64,000 nucleotides of DNA, taken from contig JAOADV010000011.1 in the NCBI GenBank assembly GCA_026417135.1, forward strand, positions 1-64,000, read 5' to 3'. This document shows positions 35,726 to 45,216 of this stretch, in pieces. The DNA is from Ignavibacteria bacterium. Its GTDB lineage: Bacteria; Bacteroidota; Ignavibacteria; Kapaibacteriales; UBA2268. The position numbers were made by a program, and so were the translations under genes. The notes beneath the pieces are model-generated. The model was not told the DNA's origin, did no database searches, and saw only the letters and a program-made list of their open reading frames with translations. Position 1 is the first letter of the stretch, and every line of letters starts with the position of its first letter.

Positions 35726-37657
35726 TTATTTAACCAAAAGCCAAGCTGAACGATTCATCATTCTACCAATAGGAGTTTCGTTTGAGAAAAGTGTTCCACC
35801 ATTGTCGAAAGACTCGATTTTTGCGTCTATACCCAGATAATTTTTGATTCTATTTGCTCGTCGAATTGCAAGTTGCTTGTTGTATGCTTCAGTTCCAACG
35901 TTATCGACCGAGCCAATTATGAAAATTTCTTTTCCAGTTTTTTTTGCTTGGTTAATTATTTTTTCGACTTCCGAGTTTATCCAGTAAAAATTATCCTCGT
36001 CGAAATTAAATAAAGAAACAAGAATTGCTTGGGACCCTTTGATTTGATATGGATTTATTAATACAAGACTATCTTTAACATTTTCTTCAAAGGTTAAATT
36101 CTTTTCCAGCTTAACGGATTGTTCGAGCTCGTCTTCGGATTTCACAATTACTTCTATTTGCAAAGTTCCGTTGGGATTAGAAGTAAAATCTTTTGGGTCG
36201 AATTGAAATTCTCTATCTTTGAAATGAACTATGGAGCTGTTAAATCCAATTTTACCAACGATACTGACCTTCGGGTTATTCGGTTCGACAACTGTTTCGA
36301 CTTTTATCTTAGGCAATATTGAATAACTCGAATCGTTCGATAGTTCTTGTTTTTCGAAGATGAAATTTCCGTTTGGAAACAAAATTCTCACAGAACGGGT
36401 TTCTTCGCTTAGCTCGGGCGGCTGGGTTTTCGCTTTCACAACAAGGGTTTGCTTTTCGATGTTATCAACATTTATACCAAATGTCTTTAGTAGGCCGATG
36501 GTTTGGGAAATACGATGCTCGCATATATTTGCTTCCTCGGAATCATTTTGTGAGCAAATTACCGATAGCTTGATGTTTGGGTTCTTAGCAAAAAAATCTT
36601 TCAAAGCGATAATCGTACTATAATTTAATTCGTAAATCCTCCGATTTTCCATGTCCGAGACAGCTGGGGTTTTGTAAATAGTATATTCATTGTGCGGAAA
36701 GAAGAAAATTGCTGGAAGGAATTCTTTCCGAATAAATTTAATTCTTGTAGTATAGAAAGCAATAGTATCCGATGTCAATACATTGTCATTGTTAATCTTG
36801 AGATTCAGTTTAGCCTCAAGTTTGGGTGGTAGCTTGGGTGGTTGCAATTCTGGTAAATCAAGTAAAGGTGGTGCAATAGGTGGAGGAGGTTCAATTTTGG
36901 GCAAAGTATATGCCAAGGACAAACCCAGTCCGATGGAATAGATTTTCCAATTAATATCTTTTACTTGGTTGAAGAAAGGAATAGCAAAAGAAAATCGAGG
37001 TGAAATCGAAAAGTTCGAGGATTTAAAAAAAGTATAAGCAATCGATAGATTTAAAGCAAGGTTGGGTTTCAAGTCGGGAATTTTACCAGAGAATGTATTG
37101 CGAGTCTTTTCACCATTTTCGAAATAAGCCCTTTCTGGTTCAACAAGTGTTTCAGATTGTTGGAACTTGGAAGTTAAAGGTACGGATAAATCCAAGCCAA
37201 GTCGAAGTTCTAAGTCTTTGAGCATCCAAATGTTAGAAAACGATAAGCCAGTTGCAAAAACAGCAGCTGGCAAATTGATTTTTAAAAGATGGCGACTTAT
37301 TGCTTTGTAAACTTTTTCATCGATGATTACATCGGCAAAGTATTCGTTGTAATCAAATTTCCCAGAATAATTCTGTAATGAAAAGTTTGAATATATCCCA
37401 AAATCGGTTTGAAATTCACGAAAGATTGGTTTTAAAGTAGTGCCTAATGCAATGTTGTAGCCGAAGCCTCCACCTTTCGAGAAATTTCCACAGCAATTAT
37501 ACCCTTTAAATCCAGAAAAGTCAGCAAAATAGAAATTAAAAGTTGGGAGAAACAAGCCTTCTATTCCAACCTTTGGTTTACTTTCTAAGTTAATGTTTAA
37601 AATAATGGGAAACAAAAAGATTATACAAGGAAAGACCAAAGATTTGAGCATTTTCAC
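35726..37657 (-). CDS. Outer-membrane protein with two OmpA-like domains
   Basis: 643 residues: signal peptide (about 1-26), a beta-rich N-terminal half (about 30-255) resembling an outer-membrane barrel, a proline-rich linker (P-P-P-P-I-A-P-P-L-L and following, about 256-280), then two OmpA/MotB-like segments. The first (about 315-425) has N-P-N-I-K-L-S-V and a downstream arginine pair; the second (about 545-643) has the clearer signature, Y-N-K-Q-L-A-I-R-R-A-N-R-I-K-N-Y-L, used to bind peptidoglycan. The gene starts 4 bases inside the end of the large WD40/Ig cargo gene, so the two products are made together. It probably anchors an outer-membrane or surface assembly to the wall. Confidence 0.78.
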   Translation of the reverse strand: MKMLKSLVFPCIIFLFPIILNINLESKPKVGIEGLFLPTFNFYFADFSGFKGYNCCGNFSKGGGFGYNIALGTTLKPIFREFQTDFGIYSNFSLQNYSGKFDYNEYFADVIIDEKVYKAISRHLLKINLPAAVFATGLSFSNIWMLKDLELRLGLDLSVPLTSKFQQSETLVEPERAYFENGEKTRNTFSGKIPDLKPNLALNLSIAYTFFKSSNFSISPRFSFAIPFFNQVKDINWKIYSIGLGLSLAYTLPKIEPPPPIAPPLLDLPELQPPKLPPKLEAKLNLKINNDNVLTSDTIAFYTTRIKFIRKEFLPAIFFFPHNEYTIYKTPAVSDMENRRIYELNYSTIIALKDFFAKNPNIKLSVICSQNDSEEANICEHRISQTIGLLKTFGINVDNIEKQTLVVKAKTQPPELSEETRSVRILFPNGNFIFEKQELSNDSSYSILPKIKVETVVEPNNPKVSIVGKIGFNSSIVHFKDREFQFDPKDFTSNPNGTLQIEVIVKSEDELEQSVKLEKNLTFEENVKDSLVLINPYQIKGSQAILVSLFNFDEDNFYWINSEVEKIINQAKKTGKEIFIIGSVDNVGTEAYNKQLAIRRANRIKNYLGIDAKIESFDNGGTLFSNETPIGRMMNRSAWLLVK

Positions 37658-40600
37658 CTGCTAAATTTTACAAAGTTCAAAACGATAGAGTTGCCTTCCG
37701 CCACCAAAACCAACGAGAAAATACCATCGGGCAAGTTTGAAACGTCCAACGAAGTTTCTATTTCACCCTCAGTAGTATAAAAGCTGGAATTGAGTAAATG
37801 GTTCCCTAAAACATCATTAATGCGAATTTCAATTAAGGTATGCTTTTCGGAAAAGAGAGAAATTCGAAGGATATCGCCAACTGGATTTGGAAAGATTTTG
37901 ACGTTACGAATGAGCTCATTCTTTTGAATAATTCTACGGTTTTCGCAAAGTCCAATTAATTTAATAATTCCGTCTTGAGCTTCAACTTCGAAATTTTTCC
38001 CCCAAAATTTTCCATTCTCTGTGAATTTTAGAAATGTACTATCTGTTTCCGCCAGAGCTACATTTCCAACAATACTTACAGCAGTTCCAACTGGGGGGAA
38101 ATTTCCGTTTACCCGAACTGCAATAAATCTGCGGTCGAAGACAATCTCGTTTCTTATGATTTCAGCTTCTCCAAAGTCACTTTCAGCATAAAATGGGATG
38201 AAAATTCTTGGATTGACGGAGAATTCTGCTTCGAAAAACCTTCGTCCATTATAAGGTTTATTCTCTGAATTGGAAAATTCTATTGGTATTTTTATTAAAC
38301 CTTTAGGTTCTGTCTGAATTATCGGCAAAATTATCTTCGATTTTCCTATATATGGACCAAGTGTCATAGAGTTTACAACTGCACAAGGCGAACCGTGAAT
38401 TCTTAATTCAGACTCGGGTATTTCCTTTGAAAGCAAACTTATGTTGATTATCTTAGAAGACTTTGCTCGAAGTATAAACGGAAAATTAATATCGACTGCG
38501 AAATAACCAGAAGGGACTAAAACAATACTATCGACAACAATATCCGTTTCGGATGTATTAGTTAAAGTGAATTGTCGTTGGGGAATTTCTGGAATAAATC
38601 TCAAATCGTTGGGAGTTGGATTTATGTTTGTTCCAAAGCCAATTCCAAGCACAGGAACAGAATAAATGTATCGTCGTTGTCCAAGATAGTAAATGTCGAG
38701 CGAAGCAGTATATTTACCAATAGTCGTTGGGGTGAATTGCAAAATAATCTTTAGTCTTCCTTTTGGAGCAAGAACTTGTGGTTGATTCCCAAAGAGAATT
38801 TTAAAATTCGAGAAAGTGTTCGATTCGATACGAATAAAATCAATTGGTAAGTCGATTGAATCGAGATTTTCGGCAATTTCGAGTTCTAACTGTTTACTTT
38901 CGTTCACGCAAACTTCGCCAAAATCGATAGGATTAACCAAGATTTTCAAATTGCGATTTAGTCCATAACCTCGAAGTGGGATAAAATATGTATTTCCGCA
39001 AGAGAGAAAAATTAATGTATCGTGAATCAATCCAGTATCCTTTGGGTTGTAAGTTATCATAACTGGTAAACATTCGCCGGGTTTTAGTGTTTCGTAATGA
39101 TAATTTCTTGGTAAACTGAAATTCTTCCCATAGAGCAAATATGCATATTCAATAATTAATGGTGTTTGGCCAATATTACAAAAATATTCGGTGAATGAAA
39201 ATTGAGTTTCGTGATATATATGTTGGGGTGGAAAGCTTATTTCTTTCGAACGAACAAGTGGCCTTTTAATCTTGAAACTTGAATCTGCAATATCCATCTC
39301 GGGGTAACTTAATTCGCGTCGTATGATTTCGCTTCGTTCGGGTTCAGCTGTTAGGATTGTAAAATCGGTCGGCGAGATTTTAAAATCCGAAATTGAGTAG
39401 CTAGAACCATAGATGCTCGAAGTCTTTTGGTCTAAAACTAAATCCCACAGAACAAGATAGGGATTGTTTTCGAACCCAAGGACAAGGTAATTATCGGTGG
39501 GAGAAAAGTCAATACCAAGAGCTTCGGACCAGTTTTTGTATAATGAACGGACAATTTGTCCAGACTCGATTTCGATAACGAAAGCATCCGAAAAATTATC
39601 GTAAATATCAGTATTTTGCGTTGTTTTGGTTGTAAAAGCGACGAATTTTTTGTCGTTAGAAATTGCCAAGGAAGTAAAATATGGCAAAAACTTTATTTTT
39701 AAATGTTTTATTTCAGTAAAATCTTTGAGGTTTAAGATTTTAATTTCATTTGAAAGAAGCCCAACAGCAAGCAAATCGTCTTTGATTGCAATTTTTTGAA
39801 TTGGAGACGGAAAAGATACCTTAGCCGATAAATTGAGCTTTGGCAAATGAATTATTTCGACAATATTTTCATTTCGAAAAGCAAGGAGACATTTGTTATT
39901 AGCGTCATCGACCAAAATGTCTTCAATTTTTCTTTCAGTTTGGATTGGAATTCTACTAACTACTTCTCCATTCAAAAGATTTATTACAACAAGGGAGTCG
40001 TTTCCCGTTTGACCAAAATAATCCATCCACCGATAAGAAATCACAGCGAAAGTATCGACCTCAAAGTAACTTAAACCAGTAACGAAGGAAGATTCCAATG
40101 GGAAATTTAAGCTTGTGAAAGTGTAGCTTTTGATAGGTTTACTTGTTGTTGCATCGTATTCTGTTAGTTTTCCATCTTGAAAAGCAATTATAAATTTGTT
40201 TCCATCGCTGGAAAAAGCGACCTTTTGCGGTTTTTTATTGGGAGAATCGAGGCTTTTTTCGCCGGACGCAACAAAATCTTGGCGAACACGAACAAGAACC
40301 TCGTCTGCATCTATGTTTGGTACGAACCAATTGTATTCTGAATCGGTAACTTCATCTATTTTTGTCCAGTTTTTTCCTTTGTCAGTTGTATATTCTATTA
40401 TCGTAGGAACATCTTTCCGATGACCTTTCCAGCGAATTTTAACAACTTGACAAGGAGTGAAAATTTCCCCTCCACTCGGTTCGATAAGCTCTAACAAAGT
40501 TCTTCGGAGAATTGGAAATGAATTGCCAACCAATGCTAAATGACTTTCGCGCCCTCCGTCGTAATATACTGTTAAGTATTCTCGGTAATACTTGTTTTCC

Positions 40601-41223
40601 GAAGGCAGAAATAGTACCTCGATTGCGTAAGGAAACGGGGAAACAATCGTTGTCGGAGGTTGGTCTGTATTTATACTCGACCCAAGCCAAAGGTATTTGA
40701 AAGATTCGGAACTAACACCAACACCATCGACAAGGATCCGATTCGTACTTGACATTGCTACAACATTCGTTCTTGCATTAGTGTATTCCCCAACTGGAAC
40801 ATTCCCAAATCGCAACTCTTTAATTAAATTTCTATCATTATCGACAAATTTGGCGAAGCTAAATGGAAAACTACTCGGTGGCTGAATAACTTCGGGAGAG
40901 GCAATCCCAACTTCGTCGCCGAATGTTATGTAAAAAGTTGGAATAGCAGTTTTAATTGCAGAGGCTGTCCATAAAACTTTTTGAAATTTATTAAAGTCTG
41001 GAGCATCGACTTTTTTAGGTCTAACTGGAATATTGTCGTCGAGAATTAAAACATTGTTCTCATCTACTGTAATAGGCTCTCCATTTTTTGTAACTTTTAT
41101 CTTTACCGAAAGATTAGGGTAGGCCGAAAAATTTAACCTTTCGCCAAAAGTAATTTCAATTTTTGAGTATAAAGGTGAAAAAAGCAATAAAAAAAGCAAA
41201 ATTGTAAGGGTTTTTAAAAGCAT
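37654..41223 (-). CDS. Large T9SS cargo with WD40-like propeller and choice-of-anchor Ig domains
   Basis: 1189 residues. A signal peptide (about 1-20) is followed by an Ig-like part with L-E-L-I-E-P-S-G-G-E-I-F near 243, then a WD40/quinoprotein-like propeller (about 330-640) with repeats such as V-A-F-S-S-D-G-N-K and G-I-D-F-S-P-T-D-N-Y. Then come several choice-of-anchor D (ASH-like) Ig domains (about 665-1000) with I-D-F-G-E-V and G-x-G-F/L motifs. The end is a T9SS type A domain with I-F-P-N-P-V-G-D and L-P-D-G-I-F. It should be exported to the surface and is translationally coupled to the OmpA-family gene downstream. No catalytic site is visible; a binding or scaffold role is likely. Confidence 0.8.
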   Translation of the reverse strand: MLLKTLTILLFLLLFSPLYSKIEITFGERLNFSAYPNLSVKIKVTKNGEPITVDENNVLILDDNIPVRPKKVDAPDFNKFQKVLWTASAIKTAIPTFYITFGDEVGIASPEVIQPPSSFPFSFAKFVDNDRNLIKELRFGNVPVGEYTNARTNVVAMSSTNRILVDGVGVSSESFKYLWLGSSINTDQPPTTIVSPFPYAIEVLFLPSENKYYREYLTVYYDGGRESHLALVGNSFPILRRTLLELIEPSGGEIFTPCQVVKIRWKGHRKDVPTIIEYTTDKGKNWTKIDEVTDSEYNWFVPNIDADEVLVRVRQDFVASGEKSLDSPNKKPQKVAFSSDGNKFIIAFQDGKLTEYDATTSKPIKSYTFTSLNFPLESSFVTGLSYFEVDTFAVISYRWMDYFGQTGNDSLVVINLLNGEVVSRIPIQTERKIEDILVDDANNKCLLAFRNENIVEIIHLPKLNLSAKVSFPSPIQKIAIKDDLLAVGLLSNEIKILNLKDFTEIKHLKIKFLPYFTSLAISNDKKFVAFTTKTTQNTDIYDNFSDAFVIEIESGQIVRSLYKNWSEALGIDFSPTDNYLVLGFENNPYLVLWDLVLDQKTSSIYGSSYSISDFKISPTDFTILTAEPERSEIIRRELSYPEMDIADSSFKIKRPLVRSKEISFPPQHIYHETQFSFTEYFCNIGQTPLIIEYAYLLYGKNFSLPRNYHYETLKPGECLPVMITYNPKDTGLIHDTLIFLSCGNTYFIPLRGYGLNRNLKILVNPIDFGEVCVNESKQLELEIAENLDSIDLPIDFIRIESNTFSNFKILFGNQPQVLAPKGRLKIILQFTPTTIGKYTASLDIYYLGQRRYIYSVPVLGIGFGTNINPTPNDLRFIPEIPQRQFTLTNTSETDIVVDSIVLVPSGYFAVDINFPFILRAKSSKIINISLLSKEIPESELRIHGSPCAVVNSMTLGPYIGKSKIILPIIQTEPKGLIKIPIEFSNSENKPYNGRRFFEAEFSVNPRIFIPFYAESDFGEAEIIRNEIVFDRRFIAVRVNGNFPPVGTAVSIVGNVALAETDSTFLKFTENGKFWGKNFEVEAQDGIIKLIGLCENRRIIQKNELIRNVKIFPNPVGDILRISLFSEKHTLIEIRINDVLGNHLLNSSFYTTEGEIETSLDVSNLPDGIFSLVLVAEGNSIVLNFVKFSR

Positions 41224-41280
41224 AAAACGAATAAATTAAAATAGGATAAAAGACACATAAAATTATTCAAAAGTTACATT

Positions 41281-42852
41281 TTAGACGAAAAAGTTGATTT
41301 GCAATCCTAAAGCTTCTTCGAGCAAGAGTTTCCTGCGCTCGGCGCCCCAAAGTTCAACTTCAACGGAAGTATTTTCGTTTCGTGGAACAAGTTGTATAGA
41401 AACGGTTCTGTTCGATTTGATAACATTTATATCCTTCACTTGTTGAAGCTGACGACGGTCGATACCTTCGGCAATTCGTAAAATACCAGCCAACTTTCGA
41501 ACAATTTCTTGCTTGTCGGGAGTTATTTTTGCAAAATTTTCGTGTTTTTTCTTGGGGTGACTTTTTCGATGATATCTTGCAATATTTGCGATTATTTCTT
41601 GTTCGTCGTTAGTAAAGCCGGGCATAATACAATGACTAATTAGGTAGTAGCTATGTTTATGATGTTGCTCGACCGAGATGTGGTAGCCGACGTCGTGTAG
41701 AATTGCTGCCGTGCTTAGCCATTCCCTTTCCTGCGTATCGAGATTGTGAAATTCTTTCAACTCGTCGAAAAGCTTCAACGCAATATCTTTTACGTGATAG
41801 CTATGTTTGAAATTTACGCCATATTGTTGAGCTATCGAACGAATTGTTGAATCACGGAGATGGCCTAAATGATGCAACTTTTCTATTTCATTACGTTTTT
41901 CGAGTGTGTCGAAAACTATTCCTTCGCGCAAGCCATAGGTGGATATCAATATCTTCTCGGCTTTTGTTCTTTCCAAAGCATATTCTAATATTAATGCTCC
42001 GCCGACTATTATGTCCGCCCGTTGTGGGTCGATCCCCGGTATTTGCCGTCTTTCTCGTAGATTCCTTGCAGAAATAATTTTCCGAATGGCTTTGAGAATT
42101 TTCCTTGTTTCTATAGCTGTACCATTCAAAATTTCTGGGACTGGCAAACCATTGGTTTGTAATGCTATTACTCCTATATTTAATATTGTTCCCGCAGTTC
42201 CTACCAATGTTTCGAAACCAGTTTGTTCGATTTTGTCGAGAATTGGAGCCCAAGTTCCGTTGATATATCTACGGCATTCTTCAAGCTTTTCGGGGGTGAC
42301 TTCGTCTTCCAGCCCGAACCTTTTTGTCAAACGAATTGCTCCTATCTTTTCACTATGAACATAAACTATGTTCCCGTGGTCGCCGACGATTGTTTCTGTG
42401 CTACCACCGCCGATATCTATTATTAGCACCTTCTTATTAATAATTGGTAAAGAATGGATTGCACCAAGATAAATAAGGCGTCCTTCCTCGGTCCCCGAAG
42501 CAACTTCGATTTCTATACCAGTCTCTTTTCGAACTAAGTTTATGAAGTCTTCGCGATTTAAAGCTTCGCGAACGGCGCTGGTACCAATTGCTCGAACCTC
42601 TGCATTTTTACTTAACGCTAAATCAGCAAACCTTTTCAAAGTTTGAACTCCTCGTTCAATCGCGTCTGGGGTTAAATACTTCATATCCCCTCCGCTTGTC
42701 CCAAGCCTTACAACCTCCTTTTCCCGAAGTATAATTTGCAACATACCCCGAGAATCAACATTAGCTACAATTAGATGGAACGAATTTGTTCCAACATCGA
42801 TAGCTGCAATCGTAGGTGCTTTTTTATTGTTGATGTTTTCACTTTTCATCAT
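41281..42852 (-). CDS. Ppx/GppA-family phosphatase with C-terminal HD domain
   Basis: 523 residues. The actin-like Ppx/GppA core (about 14-310) has A-I-D-V-G-T-N-S-F-H-L near the start and the second phosphate loop I-D-I-G-G-G-S-T-E near 145. The C-terminal part (about 330-520) holds an HD-type domain with I-L-H-D-V-G-Y-H and a following H-H-K-H. Such enzymes cut polyphosphate or pppGpp. The double ATG start overlaps the small membrane protein gene upstream by 11-14 bases, placing it in an operon with that gene and the LipM-like gene. Confidence 0.88.
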   Translation of the reverse strand: MMKSENINNKKAPTIAAIDVGTNSFHLIVANVDSRGMLQIILREKEVVRLGTSGGDMKYLTPDAIERGVQTLKRFADLALSKNAEVRAIGTSAVREALNREDFINLVRKETGIEIEVASGTEEGRLIYLGAIHSLPIINKKVLIIDIGGGSTETIVGDHGNIVYVHSEKIGAIRLTKRFGLEDEVTPEKLEECRRYINGTWAPILDKIEQTGFETLVGTAGTILNIGVIALQTNGLPVPEILNGTAIETRKILKAIRKIISARNLRERRQIPGIDPQRADIIVGGALILEYALERTKAEKILISTYGLREGIVFDTLEKRNEIEKLHHLGHLRDSTIRSIAQQYGVNFKHSYHVKDIALKLFDELKEFHNLDTQEREWLSTAAILHDVGYHISVEQHHKHSYYLISHCIMPGFTNDEQEIIANIARYHRKSHPKKKHENFAKITPDKQEIVRKLAGILRIAEGIDRRQLQQVKDINVIKSNRTVSIQLVPRNENTSVEVELWGAERRKLLLEEALGLQINFFV

Positions 42853-43048
42853 TTTCTTTTTCCTTTGCTTCGCCTTTCATCACAATTATATCATCTTTTG
42901 AATATATTACCTCGTCCTTTCCGATTCGTCGTTTTCTTTTGTTTGAAGGCTTTCTAAATGTTTCCTTATGAAATAGCTTTGCCATCGTTGTAATTATCAA
43001 CAAAGTAAGCAAAACAATTAAAATTATCAGAACAATATACCTTATCAT
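42839..43048 (-). CDS. Small membrane protein, unknown function
   Basis: 69 residues: one N-terminal membrane helix (about 3-24, very rich in Ile and Leu), then a basic stretch (K-R-K-R-R) and a charged cytosolic tail ending in acidic and lysine residues. I do not recognise the family. Its reality is supported by position: it overlaps the upstream ligase gene by 4 bases (ATGA) and the downstream Ppx gene by 14, the pattern of a translationally coupled operon. The positive-inside rule puts the tail in the cytoplasm. Confidence 0.65.
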   Translation of the reverse strand: MIRYIVLIILIVLLTLLIITTMAKLFHKETFRKPSNKRKRRIGKDEVIYSKDDIIVMKGEAKEKENDEK

Positions 43049-43794
43049 AAAGTCAAAAATTTGATAAATGCGTGAACTACACTTTCGAAAGTTACCTCTT
43101 CGTTCTTAATTTCCGAAATAGAAATGCTGTGCGACAAAATGTAATTGCGAAGCAAAGAGCGTTGCTCTTCGTCCTCTAAATTGGCTACATCGGCAAGCAT
43201 CTCGTAACCTTTATTCAAAAGTATAGAGCCGTGTTGTAATAATGTATTCCCAAAAAGCCTTTGAGCACTTCCGACAATTTTTTTGCCGTTCCATTCGACT
43301 TCGTATCGAGCCGAACTCGCAAAGCACGAAAGAGAAACGATTTCGCGTTGGTAAAAATCTTTGAAATTTGTTTGTACTTTTTCGAAACTTAAATTTGGCA
43401 AGCCAATTGAATTCAAGACCCTTACTATGAAATAATGCAATTCGCGATAAACATCGACAGTTGTTAATTCCCCGTCCAAAGTACCAACAAATGAATACGT
43501 CAGCTCGTTTGCGTGAAGGACAGCGCGACCCCCCGTTGGTCGGCGGACCAAATCGAAGCCGAACTTCCGTAGAAGATTCAAATCGAAATCTGTTTCCTTT
43601 TGGTGGGCGCCAAGCGAGACTGCCCAAGGTTCCCATCCATACAATCGAAACATTGGAAGTCTGTCTCCTTTTCCGACTTGGTGAACTCGTGCGTAATCGA
43701 AATCCATATTATAACTTCCAGAATTTTTCCCGTTGGCGATAAGTTCGCATTTAAACTTGAAAAGTGGGCTAATCTTTTCCCCTTCGATAACCAT
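43045..43794 (-). CDS. Lipoate/octanoate protein ligase-family enzyme, LipM-like
   Basis: 249 residues of the biotin/lipoate ligase fold. It has R-R-P-T-G-G-R-A-V-L-H near 86, where LplA and LipM bind the acyl group, then S-C-F-A-S-S-A-R-Y-E-V near 158 with a cysteine in the place of the LipM catalytic cysteine, and K-K-I-V-G-S-A-Q-R near 174 with the conserved lysine, then L-Q-H-G-S-I. This pattern fits a LipM-type octanoyltransferase, which would feed LipA (2271-3152), better than a true lipoate ligase, which has a C-terminal accessory domain missing here. It leads a three-gene overlapping operon. Confidence 0.78.
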   Translation of the reverse strand: MVIEGEKISPLFKFKCELIANGKNSGSYNMDFDYARVHQVGKGDRLPMFRLYGWEPWAVSLGAHQKETDFDLNLLRKFGFDLVRRPTGGRAVLHANELTYSFVGTLDGELTTVDVYRELHYFIVRVLNSIGLPNLSFEKVQTNFKDFYQREIVSLSCFASSARYEVEWNGKKIVGSAQRLFGNTLLQHGSILLNKGYEMLADVANLEDEEQRSLLRNYILSHSISISEIKNEEVTFESVVHAFIKFLTL

Positions 43795-43995
43795 TTTTAT
43801 ACTATTAAAAAAGTTATTTAACGATTTTAAGGGTAAAATAATCTATTGCCACAATAAAGCTTGCCTTCGAAGTGGAATTTAATTTAATCAAGCAAGTTTC
43901 GAACGAAAAAGCCACAAACAACACCGCAAATCTGTTGTGCGAACAACCTTGCTTTTGTTTGTTATTTTTCTTTAATTTTACAAATAAATTTGTAG

Positions 43996-44147
43996 ATGCT
44001 TATGGATAAGCAAAAAGCACGAGAAGAAGTCGAAAAGCTTAAAAAGCTTAACAAGGAAAGAGTTTAGATAAAATCGACCGCCTCGTTTATCAAATTTACG
44101 GCTTAACTGACGAAGAAATTGAATTTGTTGAAAAAAGTTTCAGTTAA
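43996..44147 (+). pseudogene. Remnant of a restriction-modification (N6-adenine methylase type) C-terminus
   Basis: Two adjoining short frames. The first (43996-44067) reads as a charged helix (M-L-M-D-K-Q-K-A-R-E-E-V-E-K-L) and stops. The second, open from 44067 to a TAA at 44145-44147, reads D-K-I-D-R-L-V-Y-Q-I-Y-G-L-T-D-E-E-I-E. From memory, D-x-L-V-Y-x-x-Y-G-L-T-x-E-E-I is the standard C-terminus of class I N6-adenine methylases and type IIG or BREX PglX-like enzymes. A frameshift near 44050-44067 would join the two. The rest of the gene is absent; upstream is the start of the LipM-like gene. Best read as a deletion scar. Confidence 0.45.
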
Positions 44148-44172
44148 TCGATTGATTCTATTGTACTAAAGT

Positions 44173-45123
44173 TTACTCATCTAAATTAGTTAAAACTCTT
44201 TGGCCAATAAGGAATGCCCCATCGATAGGAGTTCCTTTGGGTTTCATAAGAGCGAACCGTTTATCTTTTTCGATTTCTGCGATTAACTTTCGACCTAAAA
44301 GACTTTTGGATTCGACAATTCCGCCGATAGGTGCAACTGGGACGGTTTTGGATTTAAAGTATGGATATAAAGCAATTAAAAGTTCGACGAGATGGCGTGC
44401 GGAACGTTCGATAATTTCCAAGCATATTTCGTCGCCAAGTTCAGCGCAACGCATAACGGTAGGAGTAAGCATTTGGTATTCGAAAGTTCTTTCGGCATAA
44501 GCTTTAACAATAGTTCTTGGATTTTTAATATCAATTAAAGGATTGAAATCGGCAAGCATATCGGTCAGAATTGTGGGTCGGCCTCGCCCGTCGAGTGCGC
44601 GAACGACAGCAGTAAGAGCTTCGCGCCCAATCCAAGCTCCGCTTCCTTCGTCGTCGAGTTCAATACCCCAACCACCGCAACGAACCAACTTATCCTTGCC
44701 TACCTTTCCAATTGCAATCGAACCAGTTCCAACAATCAAAACAATACCGCTCGAACCATCAAAAGCCCCTTCGACAGCAATTTCTGCATCGCTTGTTATG
44801 ATTACATCGTTTAAGACAATATTTTGTGTGCGTGCAAGTGTTTTCAAAAGATGAGTTGAACGTTGCTTCTCTTCTTCGAGCCAAACCCCAGCAAGACCAA
44901 CAACTACCGCATCAACTTCGTTTGTTTCGATATCCGCTTGGTCGCAAAGGTCAAGTATTATACTTAATAGCCTTTCGCACGATTCACCGACACCAACCGA
45001 ACCGATACGAGTAGTTCCAGCAGTTGTTGTCGAAAGTATTTGGTCGCCTCGTTTCAATATAGCTCGCGTTCGTGTTCCCCCGCCGTCGATACCTACTATC
45101 GTGTAATCATATTTCTTTTGCAT
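44173..45123 (-). CDS. BadF/BadG-type ATPase, N-acetylglucosamine kinase-like
   Basis: 316 residues of the actin-like sugar-kinase fold. G-I-D-G-G-G-T-R-T-R near 12-20 is the first phosphate loop, V-G-L-A-G-V near 72 and T-S-D-A-E near 105 include the substrate-binding aspartate, G-T-G-S-I-A near 131 is the second loop, and G-G-W-G-I-E-L-D-D-E-G-S-G-A-W-I-G near 146 is the eukaryotic-type GlcNAc kinase signature. It would phosphorylate GlcNAc or a related amino sugar, perhaps from cell-wall turnover. Transcribed alone, divergent from the LptF/G gene. Confidence 0.75.
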   Translation of the reverse strand: MQKKYDYTIVGIDGGGTRTRAILKRGDQILSTTTAGTTRIGSVGVGESCERLLSIILDLCDQADIETNEVDAVVVGLAGVWLEEEKQRSTHLLKTLARTQNIVLNDVIITSDAEIAVEGAFDGSSGIVLIVGTGSIAIGKVGKDKLVRCGGWGIELDDEGSGAWIGREALTAVVRALDGRGRPTILTDMLADFNPLIDIKNPRTIVKAYAERTFEYQMLTPTVMRCAELGDEICLEIIERSARHLVELLIALYPYFKSKTVPVAPIGGIVESKSLLGRKLIAEIEKDKRFALMKPKGTPIDGAFLIGQRVLTNLDE

Positions 45124-45216
45124 AAATAATTACTTGTTATCAAATTTTATCTTATAAACAAATATTATGCCATAAAGAACTAAAATACAAAGAAAAGAGA
45201 AGATTAATATCTTTTG

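Noticed and set aside
41891-42358. 120-139-codon frames overlapping the Ppx-HD gene
   Set aside because: They are antisense or out-of-frame shadows of a strongly conserved gene; composition follows the real gene's codon pattern.
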